Assembly (NCBI GenBank): GCA_030765065.1
Contig: CM060990.1
Location: forward strand, 5,140,001 to 5,204,000
Origin: Deroplatys truncata
Taxonomy: Eukaryota; Arthropoda; Insecta; Mantodea; Mantidae
Direction: 5' to 3'
Length of the DNA: 64,000 nucleotides
Shown here: in pieces, positions 32,236 through 44,494 of the stretch
Position numbering within the stretch: the first letter of the stretch is position 1
How the letters are laid out: each line of letters starts with the position of its first letter
Program-made: the position numbers and the translations under genes
The notes under the pieces: generated by a model
Told to the model about the DNA's origin: nothing
The model's input: the letters and a program-made list of their open reading frames with translations, nothing else
The model's database searches: none

Positions 32236-35200
32236 GGTAGTGTAGATTATCGGTAGTGATAGGATATTGGTGGTGGTGATGGATGGAGTATAATAGTGTA
32301 GTGATAGCGGCGGTGATAGTATACTGGTGGTGGTGATGGTTGGAGTATAATAGTGTAGTGATAGCGGTGGTGATAGTCTAGTGGTTGTGGTGGTGGTGGA
32401 TAGAGTATAATAGTGTAGTGATAGCGGTGGTGATAGTATAGTGGTTGTGGTGATGATGGATAGAGTATAATAGTGTAGCGATAGCGGTGGTGATAGTATA
32501 GTGGTGGTATTGGTGGATGGAGTATAATAGTGTGATGATAGGGGTGGTGATGGTACATTTGTGGTGGTGATGGTTGGAGTATAGTAGTGTAGTGATAGCG
32601 GTGGTGATAGTATAGTGGTTGTGGCGGTAATGGTTGGAGTATAATAGTGTAGTGATAGCGGTGGTGATAGTACAGTGGTTGTGGCGGTGGTGGATAGAGT
32701 ATAATAGTGTACTGATAGCGGTGGTGATAGTATAGTGGTTGTGGCGGTGGTGGTTGGAGTATAATACTGTACTGATAGCGGTGGTGATAGTATAGTGGTT
32801 GTGGCGGTGGTGGTTGGAGGATAATAGTGTAGTGATAGCGGTGGTGATAGTATACTGGTTGTGGTAGTGGCTGGTTTATAACAGTATGGCGATAGCGTTG
32901 GTGATAGTATAGTGGTTGTGGTGGTGGTGGATAGAGTATAATAGTATAGTGATAGCGGTGGTGATAGTATAGTGGTGGTGGTGATGGATGGAGTATAATA
33001 GTGTATTGATAGCGCTGGTGAGGGTACATTTGTGGTGGTGGTTGGTGCATAGTGGTGTAGTGATAGCGTTGGTGAAGATATTGTGGTGGCGGTGGTGGTT
33101 AATGGAGTATAATAGTGTGGTGATAGCGGTAGTGGTACATTTGTTGCGTTGGTGGTTGGAGTATAGTAGCGTAGTGATAGCGGTGGTGATAGTATAGTGG
33201 TGGTGGTGGATGGAGTATAATAGTGTAGTGATAGTGGTGGTGATAGTACATTTGTAATGTTGGTGGTTGGAATATAGTAGTGTAGTGATAGCGGTGGTGA
33301 TAGTATAGTGGTGGTGATGGATAGAGTATAATAGTTTAGTGATAGTGGTGGTAATGTAAAGAGTATAATAGTTTAGTGATAGCGGTGGTGATAGTATAGT
33401 GGTGGTGGAGGATGGAGTATAATAGTGAAGTGATAGCGTTGGTGATAGTATAGTGGTGGTGGATGGATTATAATAGTGTATTGATAGCGGTGGTGATAGT
33501 ATAGTGGTTGTGGTGGTTGGAGTATAATAGTGTAGTGATAGCGGTGGTGAGGGTACGTTTGTGGTGGTGGTGTTCGGAGTATAGTAGTGTAGTGTTAGCG
33601 GCCGTGATAGAATAGTGGTTGCGGTGGTGGAAAGAATATAATAGTATAGTGATAGCGGTGATGATAGTATAATGGTGGTGGCGAGAGTAAAATGGTGTAG
33701 TGGTAGCGGTGGTGTTAGTATAGTGGTGGTGGTGAGACTATAATAGTGTAGTCATAGCGGTAGTGATAGTATAGTGGTTATGGTGGTGGTGGATGAAGTA
33801 TAATAGTGTAGTGATAGCGTTGGTGATAGTATAGTGGTTGTGGCGGTGTTGGTTGGAGTATAATAGTGTAGTGATAACGGTGGTGATAGTATAGTGGTGG
33901 TGATGGATAGAGTATAATAGTTTAGTGATAGCGGTGGTGATAGTATAGTGGTGGTGATGTATAGAGTATAATAGTTTAGTGATAGCGGTGGTGATAGTAT
34001 ATTGGTTGTGGTGGTGGTGGATAGAGTGTAATAGTGTAGTGATAGTGAAGGTGATAATATAGTGTTGGTGGTGAGAGTATAATAGTGTAGTGATAGCGGT
34101 GGTGATAGTATAGTGGAGGTGGTGAGAGTATAATGTTGTAGTGATAGCGGTGGTGATAGTATAGTGGTGGTGGAGGACGGAGTATAATAGTGAAGTGATA
34201 GCGTTGGTGATAGTATAGTGGTGGTGGTGGATGGAGTATAATAGTGTATTGATAGCGGTGGTGATAGTATAGTGGTTGTGGTGGTGGTTGGAGTATAATA
34301 ATGTAGTGATAGCGGTGGTGAGGGTACGTTTGTGGAGGTGGTGTTCGGAGTATAGTGGTGTAGTGTTAGCGGCAGTGATAGAATAGTGGTTGCGGTGGTG
34401 GATAGAATATAATAGTATAGTGATAGCGGTGATGATAGTATAGTGGTGGTGGTGAGACTATAATAGTGTAGTCATAGCGGTAGTGATAGTATAGTGGTTT
34501 TGGTGGTGGTAGTGGTGGATAGAGTATAATAGTGAACTGATAGCGGTGGTGATAATATAGTGGTGGTGAGACTATAATAGTGTAGTCATAGCGGTAGTGA
34601 TAGTATAGTGGTTATGGTGGTGGTAGTGTGGATAGAGTATAATAGTGTAGTGATAGCGGTGGTGCTAGTATAGTGGTGGTGAGACTATAATAGTGTAGTC
34701 ATAGCGGTAGTGATAGTATAGTGGTTATGGTGGTGGTAGTGGTGGTGAGACTATAATAGTGTAGTGATAGCGGTGGTGATGGTACGCTTGTGGTGGTGGT
34801 GGTGGTGGTGGTGGTGGTAGGAATATAGTGGTGTAGTGTTAGCGGTGGTGATAGTATAGTGGTGGTGGATGGAGTATAATAGTGTAGTGATAGTGGTGGT
34901 GATGGTACGTTTGTGGTGGTGGTAGGAGTATAGTAGTGTAGTGATAGCGTTGGAGATAGTATAGTGGTGGTGGTGGATAGAGTGTAATCCTGTAGTGATA
35001 GCGGTAGTGATAGTGTAGTGGTGGTGGTGGATGGAGTATAATGGTGTAGTGATAGCTGTGGTGATGGTACGTTTGCGGTGGTGGTGGTTGGAGTATAGTA
35101 GTGTAGTGATAGCGGTGGTGATAGTATAGTGGTTGTGGTGGTGGTCGGAGTATAATAGTGTAATGATAGCGTTGTTATAGTATAGTGGTGGTGGTGGATG

Positions 35201-35470
35201 GAGTATAATAGTGTAGTGATAGCGGTGGTGATGGTACGTTTGTGGTGGTGGTGGTGGTTGGAGTATAGTAGTGTAGTGATAGTGGTGGTGATAATATATT
35301 AGTTGTGGTGGAGGTGGTGGTTTGAGTATAATAGTGTAGTGATAGCGGTGGTTATAGTTTAGTGGTTTTGGTGTGGTTGGTGGTTCGAGTGTAATATTGT
35401 ACCGATAGCGATGGTGATAGTATAGTGGTGGTGGTGGTGAATGGAGTATAATAGTGTAGTGATTGCGGTG
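32236..35470. repeat. Satellite section with ~60-70-bp unit
   Basis: Dozens of units contain GTAGTGATAGCGGTGGTGATAG, then TATAGTGG, a variable run of GTG or TGG triplets, and GAGTATAATAGT. Some units are replaced by a GGTACGTTTGTGG variant, giving a higher-order pattern. A pure (GGT)n run of about nine triplets lies near 34792-34818. Confidence 0.92.
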
Positions 35471-35625
35471 GTAGTATGGTGGTGGTTTTGGTAGTAATGC
35501 AGTTTAGTAATAGCGGTGGTCATGTTATTGTAACTGCGGCAGTACTAGTATAGTGCTGATTGTGGTGGTAGTATAGCGTTGGTGTTGTAACAGCGGTGTT
35601 CGTTTTATAACATTGTCGTAGTATG

Positions 35626-35661
<36 letters not shown>

Positions 35662-36532
35662 GTATAGTAGCGGTAGAGTAGTAGTGGTGGTGTTGATAGT
35701 ATTATAACAGTGGAAATGATATGGTGGTGGTAGTATATTGGTGGCAGTGTAGCAATAGCGGTGTTTATAGTATAATAACAGTTGTGGTGGTTTGGTAGTG
35801 GTGCTGGCGGTGTAGTAGAGTAGTAATACCGGTGGTGATTGTATAATAATAGTGATGGTAGTGGTTGTGGTAGGGTAGTAGCGGTAGTGTAGTAATAGCG
35901 GTGGTGATAATATAATAACTGTTGCTGTAGAGCAGTAGTAATAGTTGTCCTAGTATAGCAGTGGCAGTGGAGTAATGGTCGTGGTGATATTATAGTAACT
36001 GTAGTGGTAGTTTAGTGTTTGTGATGGTGGTGTAGTAGTTTTGGTGTAGTAATAGCGGTGGTGATAGTATAATAACACTGGTGGTGGAATAGCTCCAATG
36101 GAGGTATAGTAGTGGTGTTGGTGGTGGTATATTTTTAGTGGTGGTGGTAGTATATTTCTGATTGTGGTATTGTGGTAGTATTACTTTTGGTGGTGGTAGT
36201 TTAGTGGTAGTGGTGATGGATGTATAATGGTAGTGTTGGCTGTGTTAGTATAGTAATAATGGTTGTAGAAGTATGTTAACAGTGGTGATGATATAATAGT
36301 AGTGATAATGTTAGTTTTAGTGATGGTGTAGCAGTAGTGGTGGTGGCAGAAGTGATGGCAGTAGAATAGTGGTAGTAGTAAAATAGTAGAAGTGGTGGTG
36401 TGCTAGTTTTGGTAGTATAGAACTAGTTATGACATTATGGTAGAAGTGTTGTTAGTGTAGAAGTGGTTGTAGTGGTATGTAGTGGTAGATAGTGTAGAAG
36501 TATTTGTAGTAGTACAGTAGTAGTGAAAAGAA
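35471..36532. repeat. Degenerate GTA/GTG satellite
   Basis: Irregular continuation of the satellite, including a pure (GTA)n stretch near 35635-35665. Confidence 0.85.
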
Positions 36533-36808
36533 TTGAGTTTTATTTATTGGGCGCTCTTAAACTGTTGTGATCCTTAGCGTTCCATTCTATATTGGGTGTG
36601 AAAAAGCGAAAATTTTGCTTGCACTCCTCTTTATCAGACTTGAGATTCTTTTACGGGCCGTAAATCTACGACAGGGGACCACCGGCTTTACTGCCCTTCT
36701 GAAGGAAGTCATGATAGAGATTTTTACGCCCGTAAAATCCATCGAAATCCATCGGGGTTTAAGCCGTGACCTAGGGAACTAGAGGCTAGCATGGTAACCA
36801 CTACACGT
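36533..36808 (-). mobile_element. SINE copy inserted in the satellite
   Basis: Same family and orientation as 4860-5157. The tail GAGTTTTATTTATTGGGCGCT lies at the left, the body contains GGGGACCACCGGCTTTACT, and the tRNA-like head ends at ACTAGAGGCTAGCATGGTAACC. It is diverged from the other copy throughout. A target duplication is not clear because the surrounding satellite is itself repetitive. Confidence 0.85.
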
Positions 36809-36859
36809 AGCAGCAGTAGGGATAGTTTACAAGTAGTTATAGCGGTGGTGGCGTAGTAA

Positions 36860-36905
<46 letters not shown>

Positions 36906-37439
36906 GGTGGTGGTGGTGGTAGTGTAAAAGTAGTTATAGTGGTTGTTATGTATAATCAGTTGTATTGCTAGTTGTGTAGTAGTAGTTGAAGTGCTGGTGG
37001 TGCAGTAGTGATGGTAGTACAGAAGTAGTTGTATTATAGCAGTAGTGGTGATGTTTAGAAACTATTTGTGGTAGCATAATAGTAATGATGGTAATGTAAT
37101 AGTTTTAATAGCATAGTTATAGTGGTGGTACTGTAGTGTTATTTGTAGTAGTAAATTAGTAGTAGTGGTACAGTTATAGTAGTGGTAGTTGCGTAGTATT
37201 AGTTGTAGTGGTGATAGTATAGAAGTAGTTGTAGTAGTAGTGGGGGTGGTGTAGATGTAGTTACAGTGGTGTTGTTGTTGTTGTTGTTGTAGTAGTGGTT
37301 GTAGTTGAGAAATAATTGTAGTGATAGTGGTGTAAAGGAGGTTGTAGTGGTTGTGGTGTAAAGGAGGTTGTAGTGGTTGTGGTGTAAAGTAGTTGTGGTA
37401 TTGGTTGTGTAAAAGTAGATTAGTGGTAGTGGTGCAGCA
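36809..37439. repeat. GTA/GTG satellite between the SINE and the Tc1 element
   Basis: Includes an uninterrupted (TAG)n run near 36860-36896 passing directly into (GTG)n near 36897-36920, and a GTTGTT run near 37270-37290. Confidence 0.88.
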
Positions 37440-38896
37440 CAGTAGTGGAAATTAGTATAATGGCATAGATGTTTGAAGTTACATGAAAATGTTGTGTTGT
37501 AATATTGTTGCATACAATACTATGAGATTCAGTACACTGTCAAATGCATTCTAATAGTGTCCCAATCGATGTCAGTAGTACAGTATGACAAGGAATCAAC
37601 AATTCAGGTGGTAGAGGGTGGAAGTCTGTATAAAGGCAGTCAGAGCTGTGGGGTATTAGGGTTTGCATATGTGCCTCTATTGCAGTCAGTAAACAGGCAC
37701 CACTAGTGACTGCTTGGAGTGTATTACATGAACCATTATTATGACAATGCCACGTGGGTAATGTTTATCATGTGATGAAAATTCAGCGTGAACAAGAAAA
37801 TGGGACTGTTTAGTCATCCGATGCCAACCCTTGTAGTTCAATGATTGTTTCATTCGATGCACGATATGGAAAGAACATTGGCTATGTGCAAGGTAGAAAA
37901 TTATCTGAGGTATCTAAACAGTTACTTTTGAACAAAACAAGGGTTCGAAATTGGCAACTGTTCCCAACCTGTTGGTGATTTAGAGTTGCAAGTAATTGCC
38001 AGACGTGTAAGACAAATTTTGTCAAATGAGAAACATCTTCAATTCAAGTAATAACTGAATAATCCAGCTCTAACGCTCACTCACTCATACGAAGGAATGA
38101 TTGGATTTTGCGAAAAAGTAAGTGATGCACTTCAGAATGGGAGAAAGTGATCTGCAGTGATGAGAAGAAGAGTAATTTAGATAGATCTAATATATTTAAA
38201 TATTATCAGCATGATCTTAGAACGGAGCAGCCAATAAGAATGAGGAGAAATTTTGATGGTATCCTTCTGCGCTAATGGTGAATCACTCATTGCTTGGCTG
38301 AGCACTAGAATGAACTAACATATACTCTAAGATGCTAGAGACAGAAACGGTTCAAATGTATGAGGATCTAGGGGAAGAAAGTCTAATATTCAACAAGATA
38401 ATGCATTCTTCTGTTACAGCCATGATGTGGTTTAAAGAAACAAATGTTGTCTTGCCCTGGCCAGAAGCTAGTCCAGTTTTGAATACCATGGAAAACCTTT
38501 GGCTAATACTTGGAAGACATCTTTTTCACAATGAAAGGCAACTTCAGGCCATTTCTGAGCTGAAAAGAGCAATACCAGAAGAGTGGCTCAAAATTACAAT
38601 GTCAATTAAAACCCCACCAAAAAATCCCTAAGATACTTCTTATGTATATAAGAATAAAGGCGGTCCGACGAAGTGCTACCAGTAAGATAAAAGGTGCCTT
38701 TATACCAATTTCCATTCAAGAAATGAAAATGTCTTCTTTTATATTACTCATTTTATGACAGAAAGTAATTCTGTCATGACCTTTGGACTGCTCACATCTA
38801 CTACTTTCTTAATAAATTAGATACCTATGGCTAATAAATTGTACATACTACATCTCAGTAGGAAACGCAGCGCCTTTATACTGATTTCCACTACTG
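37440..38896 (+). mobile_element. Tc1-like transposon with IR/DR-type ends inserted in the satellite
   Basis: The left end CAGTAGTGGAAATTAGTATAA is matched in inverted orientation at 38896-38872 (CAGTAGTGGAAATCAGTATAA). Similar inner repeats occur at about 37617-37640 (GTGGAAGTCTGTATAAAGGC) and, inverted, at about 38725-38695. Two repeats per end is the IR/DR arrangement known in some Tc1-like elements. TA follows the right end; the left flank is CA, so the TA duplication is imperfect. A perfect 9-bp hairpin, ATGACAGAA/TTCTGTCAT, lies at 38755-38777. Confidence 0.75.
37850..38631 (+). pseudogene. Tc1/mariner transposase relic
   Basis: The C-terminal part is recognisable at 38332-38631: YEDLGEESLIFN, then PWPEASPVLNTMENLWLIL, which corresponds to the Tc1 catalytic-domain region around the last acidic residue (usually SPDLNPIENLW). 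A block near 37870-38040 may be the N-terminal DNA-binding part. Multiple stops and frameshifts separate them, and the second catalytic Asp region (QQDNAP in the family) is shifted out of frame. The gene is dead. Confidence 0.75.
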
Positions 38897-39288
38897 TAGT
38901 AGTTGTAGTGCTGGTAGTGTAGTTGGTGGAGGTATAGAAGTAGTTGTAGTATAATAGTACTGGTGAAGTGTAGAAGTAGTTGTAGCGGTAGTAGTGGTAG
39001 TATAGAAGTAGTTGTAGTAGCATAGTAGTAACGTTGGTACTGTTGTAGTAGCATAGTAGTAGTGGTAGTAGACGTAGTAGTAGTAATTGTAGTAGCGCAG
39101 TAACACTGGTGGTAGTGGTGTAGCAACAGTTGTAGTGATGATAGAACAGAAGTGGTTGTAGTAGTATAGTAGTAGTGGTGGCTGTGTAGATGTAGGTGCA
39201 GTGGTGGTTGTACAGAGGTAGTTGTAGCCTAGTAGTAATTGTGGTACTGTAGCAGTAGTTGTGGTAGCATATTAGTAGTGGCGGTAGC

Positions 39289-39321
<33 letters not shown>

Positions 39322-39384
39322 CTTGTAGTAGCACAGTAGTACTGGTGGTATTGGTGTAGCAATAGTTGTAGTGATGATAGAACC

Positions 39385-39432
<48 letters not shown>

Positions 39433-40480
39433 CTTGTAGTAGCACAGTAGCACTGGTGGTAGTGGTGTAGCAACAGTTGTAGTGATGATAGAACAGAAGT
39501 AGTTGTAGTAGTATAGTAGTAGTGGTGGCTGTGTAGATGTAGGTGCAGTGGTGGTTGTACAGAGGTAGTTGTAGCCTAGTAGTAATTGTGGTACTGTAGC
39601 AGTAGTTGTGGTAGCATATTAGTAGTGGTGGTAGCGTAGTAGTAATAGTAGTAGTAGTAGTAGTAGTAGCAGTAGTACTTGTAGCACAGTAGTACTGGTG
39701 GTATTGGTGTAGCAATAGTTGTAGTCATGATAGAATAGAAATAGTTGTAGTAGTAGTGGTGGCAGTGTAGATGCAGTTGTAATGGTGGTTGTATAGAGGT
39801 AGTGTAGCCTAGTAGTAATTATGGTACTGTAGTAGTATTTATGGTATCATAGTAGCGGTGGTGGTAGTGTAGTAGTAATTGTAGTAGCACAGTAGTAGTA
39901 GTAGTAGTGGTGTAGCAATAGTTGTAGTGATTCTAGAATAGAAGTAGTTGTAGTAGTATAGTATTAGCGGTGGCAGTGTAGATGTAGTTATAGTGGTGGT
40001 TGTATGGAGGCAGTTAAGCCTAGTAGTAATTGCGGTACTGTAGCAGTAGCTGTGGTAGGATATTAGTAGTGGTGGTTGCGTATTTACAGTAGTTGTAGTA
40101 GCACAGTAGTACTGGTGGTAGCAGTGTAGCAATAGTTGTAGTCATGATAGAATAGAGATAGTTGCAGTAGTATAGTAGTAGTGGTGGCAGTGTAGCTGAA
40201 GTTGTAGTGGTGACTAAATAAAGTTGTGTAGCCTAGCAGTAATTATGGTACTGTAGTAGTATTTGTGGTAGAATAGTAGCATGGTGGTAGTGTAGTAGTA
40301 ATTGTAGTAGCACAGTAGTAGTAGTAGTAATAGTAGTAGTAGTAGTAGTGGTGTAGCAATAGTTGTAGTGATTCTAGAATAGAAGTAGTTGTAGAAGTAT
40401 AGTATTAGTGGTGGTAGTGTAGATGTAGTTGTGGTGGTTCTATAGAGGTAGTTGTAGCCTAGTAGTAATTGTGGTACTAT
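38897..40480. repeat. GTA/GTG satellite with ~300-bp sub-units
   Basis: Repeats a composite block containing GTAGCAATAGTTGTAGTGAT, GTAGCACAGTAGTACTGGTG and TGTAGATGTAGTTGTAGTGG. Copies near 39230, 39590 and 39840 are similar. The section from about 39701 is duplicated from about 41457. Confidence 0.9.
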
Positions 40481-41456
40481 AGTAGTAGTTATAGTAGCAT
40501 AGTAGTAGTGGTGGTACTGTGGAGGAAGTTGTAGTAGCATAGTAGTACTGGTGGTACTGTAGTGATAGTGTAGTAGCCTAGTAGTACTGGTGATACTGTA
40601 GTGGTAGTTGTAGTAGCATAGTAGTACTGGTGGTACTGTAGTGGAGTATAGTAGTAGCATAGTAGTACTGGTGGTACTGTAGTGGTAGTTGTAGTAGCAT
40701 AGTAGTACTGGTGGCACTGTAGAGGTAGTTTTAGTAGCATAGTAGTACTGGTGGTACTGTAGTGGTAGTGTACTAGCATAGTAGTACTGGTGGTACTGTA
40801 GTGGTAGTTGTAGTAGCATAGTAGTACTGGTGGTACTGTAGTCATAATGTAGTAGCATAGTAGTACTGGTGGTACTGTAGTGGTAGTGTAGTAGCATTGT
40901 AGTACTGGTGGTACTGTAGTGATAGTGTAGTAGCATAGTAGTACTGGTGGTACTGTAGTGGTAGTGTAGTAGCATTGTAGTACTGGTGGTACTGTAGTGA
41001 TAGTGTAGTAGAATAGTAGTACTGGTGGTACTGTAGTGGTAGTGTAGTAGCATTGTAGTACTGGTGGTACTGTAGTGATAGTGTAGTAGCATAGTAGTAC
41101 TGGTGGTACTGTAGTGGTAGTGTAGTAGCATTGTAGTACTGGTGGTACTGTAGTGATAGTGTAGTAGCATAGTAGTACTGGTGGTACTGTAGTGGTAGTG
41201 TAGTAGCATTGTAGTACTGGTGGTACTGTAGTGATAGTGTAGTAGAATAGTAGTACTGGTGGTACTGTAATATTAGTGTAGTAGCATAGTAGTACTGGTG
41301 GTACTGTAGTGATAATGTAGTAGCATAGTAGTACTGGTGGTACTGTAGTGGTAGTTGTAGTAGCATAGTAGTACTGGTGATACGGTAGTGGTAGTTGTAG
41401 TAGCATAGTAGTACTGGTGGTACTGTAGTGGTAGTTGTAGTATAGTAGTACCGGTG
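40481..41456. repeat. 39/40-bp satellite array, first block
   Basis: About 25 copies of a 39-40-bp unit: GTAGTAGCATAGTAGTACTGG, then TGGTACTGTAGTGGTAGT. Between about 40877 and 41240 two unit variants (TAGCATAGTAG with GTGATAG; TAGCATTGTAG with GTGGTAG) alternate, forming a ~78-bp dimer. Each unit holds a small inverted repeat, AGTAC-TGGTG-GTACT. Confidence 0.92.
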
Positions 41457-42076
41457 GTATTGGTGTAGCAATAGTTGTAGTCATGATAGAATAGAAATAG
41501 TTGTAGTAGTAGTGGTGGCAGTGTAGATGCAGTTGTAATGGTGGTTGTATAGAGGTAGTGTAGCCTAGTAGTAATTATGGTACTGTAGTAGTATTTATGG
41601 TATCATAGTAGCAGTGGTGGTAGTGTAGTAGTAATTGTAGTAGCACAGTAGTAGTAGTAGTAGTAGTGGTGTAGCAATAGTTGTAGTGATTCTAGAATAG
41701 AAGTAGTTGTAGTAGTATAGTATTAGCGGTGGCAGTGTAGATGTAGTTATAGTGGTGGTTGTATGGAGGTAGTTGAGCCTAGTAGTAATTGCGGTACTGT
41801 AGCAGTAGTTGTGGTAGCATATTAGTAGTGGTGGTGGCGTATTTACAGTAGTTGTAGTAGCACAGTAGTACTGGTGGTAGCGGTGTAGCAATAGTTGTAG
41901 TCATGATAGAATAGAGATAGTTGCAGTAGTATAGTAGTAGTGGTGGCTGTGTAGATGAAGTTGTAGTGGTGACTGTATAGAGGTAGTGTAGGCTAGTAGT
42001 AATTATGGTACTGTAGTAGTAGTATTTGTGGTAACATAGTAGCATGGTGGTAGTGTGTTAGTAATTGTAGTAGCAC

Positions 42077-42122
<46 letters not shown>

Positions 42123-42290
42123 TAGCAATAGTTGTAGTGATTCTAGAATAGAAGTAGTTGTAGAAGTATAGTATTAGTGGTGGTAGTGTAGATGTAGTTG
42201 TAGTGGTGGTTGTATAGAGGTAGTTGTAGCGTAGTAGTAATTGTGGTACTGTAGTAAGAGTTGTAGTAGCATAGTAGTGGTGGTGGTACT
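41457..42290. repeat. Second copy of the 39.7-40.5 kb satellite segment
   Basis: From GTATTGGTGTAGCAATAG onward it parallels the sequence beginning at 39701, offset about 1756 bp at the start and about 1772 bp at the GTGGAGGAAG landmark (40519 and 42291). It shows a large higher-order duplication. Confidence 0.85.
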
Positions 42291-44215
42291 GTGGAGGAAG
42301 TTGTAGTAGCATAGTAGTACTGGTGGTACTGTAGTGATAGTGTAGTAGCATAGTAGTACTGGTGGTATGTAGTGGTAATTGTAGTAGCATAGTAGTACTG
42401 GTGGTACTGTAGTGGTAGTTGTAGTAGCATAGTAGTACTGGTGGTACTGTAGTGGTAGTTGTAGTAGCATAGTAGTACTGGTGGTACTGTAGTGGTAGTG
42501 TAGTAGCATAGTAGTACTGGTGGTACTGTAGTGATAGTGTAGTAGTATAGTAGTACTGGTGGTACTGTAGTGGTAGTTGTAGTAGCATAGTAGTACTGGT
42601 GGTACTGTAATGGTAGTTGTAGTAGCATAGTACTACTGGTGGTACTGTAGTGGTAGTGTAGTAGCATAGTAGTACTAGTGGTACTGTAGTGATAGTGTAG
42701 TAGCATAGTAGTACTGGTGGTACTGTAGTGGTTGTTGTAGTAGCATAGTAGTACTGTTGGCACTGTAGTCATAATGTAGTAGCATAGTAGTACTGGTGGT
42801 ACTGTAATGATAATGTAGTAGCATAGTAGTACTGGTGGTACTGTAGTGATAATGTAGTAGCATAGTAGTACTGGTGGTACTGTAGTGGTAGTTGTAGTAG
42901 CATAGTGGTACTGGTGGTAAGTACTGTAGTGGTAGTGTAGTAGCATAGTAGTACTGGTGGTACTGTAGTGGCAGTTGTAGTAGCATTGTAGTACTGGTGG
43001 TACTGTAGTGGTATTTGTAGTAGCATAGTAGTATTGGTGGTACTGTAGTGGTAGTTGTAGTAGCATAGTGGTACTGGTGGTACTGTAGTGGTATTTGTAG
43101 TAGCATAGTAGTACTGGTGGTACTGTAGTGATAGTGTAGTAGCATAGTAGTGCTGGTGGTACTGTAGTGGTAGTTGTAGTAGCATAGTAGTACTGGTGGT
43201 ACTGTAATGATAGTGTAGTAGCATAGTAGTACTGGTGGTACTGTAGTGATAATGTAGTAGCATAGTAGTACTGGTGGTACTGTAGTGGTAGTTGTAGTAG
43301 CATAGTAGTACTGGTGGTAAGTACTGTAGTGGTAGTGTAGTAGCATAGTAGTTTTGTTGGTACTGTAGTGATAGTGTAGTAGCATTGTAGTATTGGTGGT
43401 ACTGTAGTGATATTGTAGTAGAATAGTAGTACTGGTGGTACTGTAATGATAGTGTCGTAGCATAGTAGTACTGGTGGTACTGTAGTGATAATGTAGTAGC
43501 ATAGTAGTACTGGTGGTACTGTAGTGGTAGTTGTAGTAGCATAGTAGTACTGGTGATACTGTAGTGATAGTGTAGTAGCATAGTAGTACTGGTGGTACTG
43601 TAGTGATAGTGTAGTAGAATAGTAGTACTGGTGGTACTGTAGTGATAGTGTGGTAGCATAGTAGTACTGGTGGTTCTGTAGTGATAGAGTAGTAGCATAG
43701 TGGTAGTGGTGGTACTGTAGTGATAGTTTAGTAGCATAGTAATACTGGTGGTACTGTAGTGATAGTTGCAGTAGCATAGTAGTACTGGTGGTACTGTAGT
43801 GTTAGTGTAGTAGCATAGTAGTGCTGGTGGTACTGTAGTGATAGTGTAGTAGCATAGTAGTACTGGTGGTACTGTAGTGGTAGTTGTAGTAGCATAGTAG
43901 TACTGGTGGTACTGTAGTGGTAGTTGTAGTAGCATAGTAGTACTGGTGGTACTGTAGTGATAGTGTAGTAGCATAGTAGTACTGGTGGTACTGTAGTGAT
44001 AGTGTAGAAGCATAGTAGTACTGGTGGTACTGTAGTGGTAGTTGTAGTATCATAGTAGTACTGGTGGTACTGGAGTGGTAGTCGTAGTAGCATAGTAGTA
44101 CTGGTGGTACTGTAGTGGTAGTGTAGTAGAATAGTAGTACTGGTGGTACTGTAGTGATAGTGTAGTAGCATAGTAGTACTGGTGGTGCAATTGTAAGTAG
44201 CATAGTGGTACTGGT
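42291..44215. repeat. 39/40-bp satellite array, second and longer block
   Basis: About 48 copies of the same 39-40-bp unit as in 40481-41456. Minus-strand frames of up to 544 codons are periodic Tyr/Thr/Val/Leu strings created by the repeat. Confidence 0.92.
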
Positions 44216-44458
44216 GTTACTGTAGTGGTAGTTGTTGTAGTATAGTAATTGTGGTGTTCCTGAAGTAGTAGGTGTGGTAGGTAATATTAGCGGTAGTGGT
44301 GAAGTAGTACTTGTAGTGGTGCTGTTTTATTTGTAGTGGTTGGAGTTGTTATAGTAGTAGTTGTTGTAGTGGTAGTATAGCAATGACAATGATAGTATAG
44401 TTTAGGTTATTGAAACGGTGGCAGTCTAGTAGTACCAGTAGCAGTAGTAGTAGTAGTA

Positions 44459-44494
<36 letters not shown>

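Noticed and set aside
29252..33050. Leu/Tyr/Thr/His/Pro-rich minus-strand frames
   Set aside because: Trinucleotide satellite with no stop triplet in those frames; no gene structure or domain.
40214..44203. Tyr/Thr/Val/Leu-rich frames of up to 544 codons on the minus strand
   Set aside because: Products of the 39/40-bp satellite; all three minus frames are open in places and the peptides are purely periodic.
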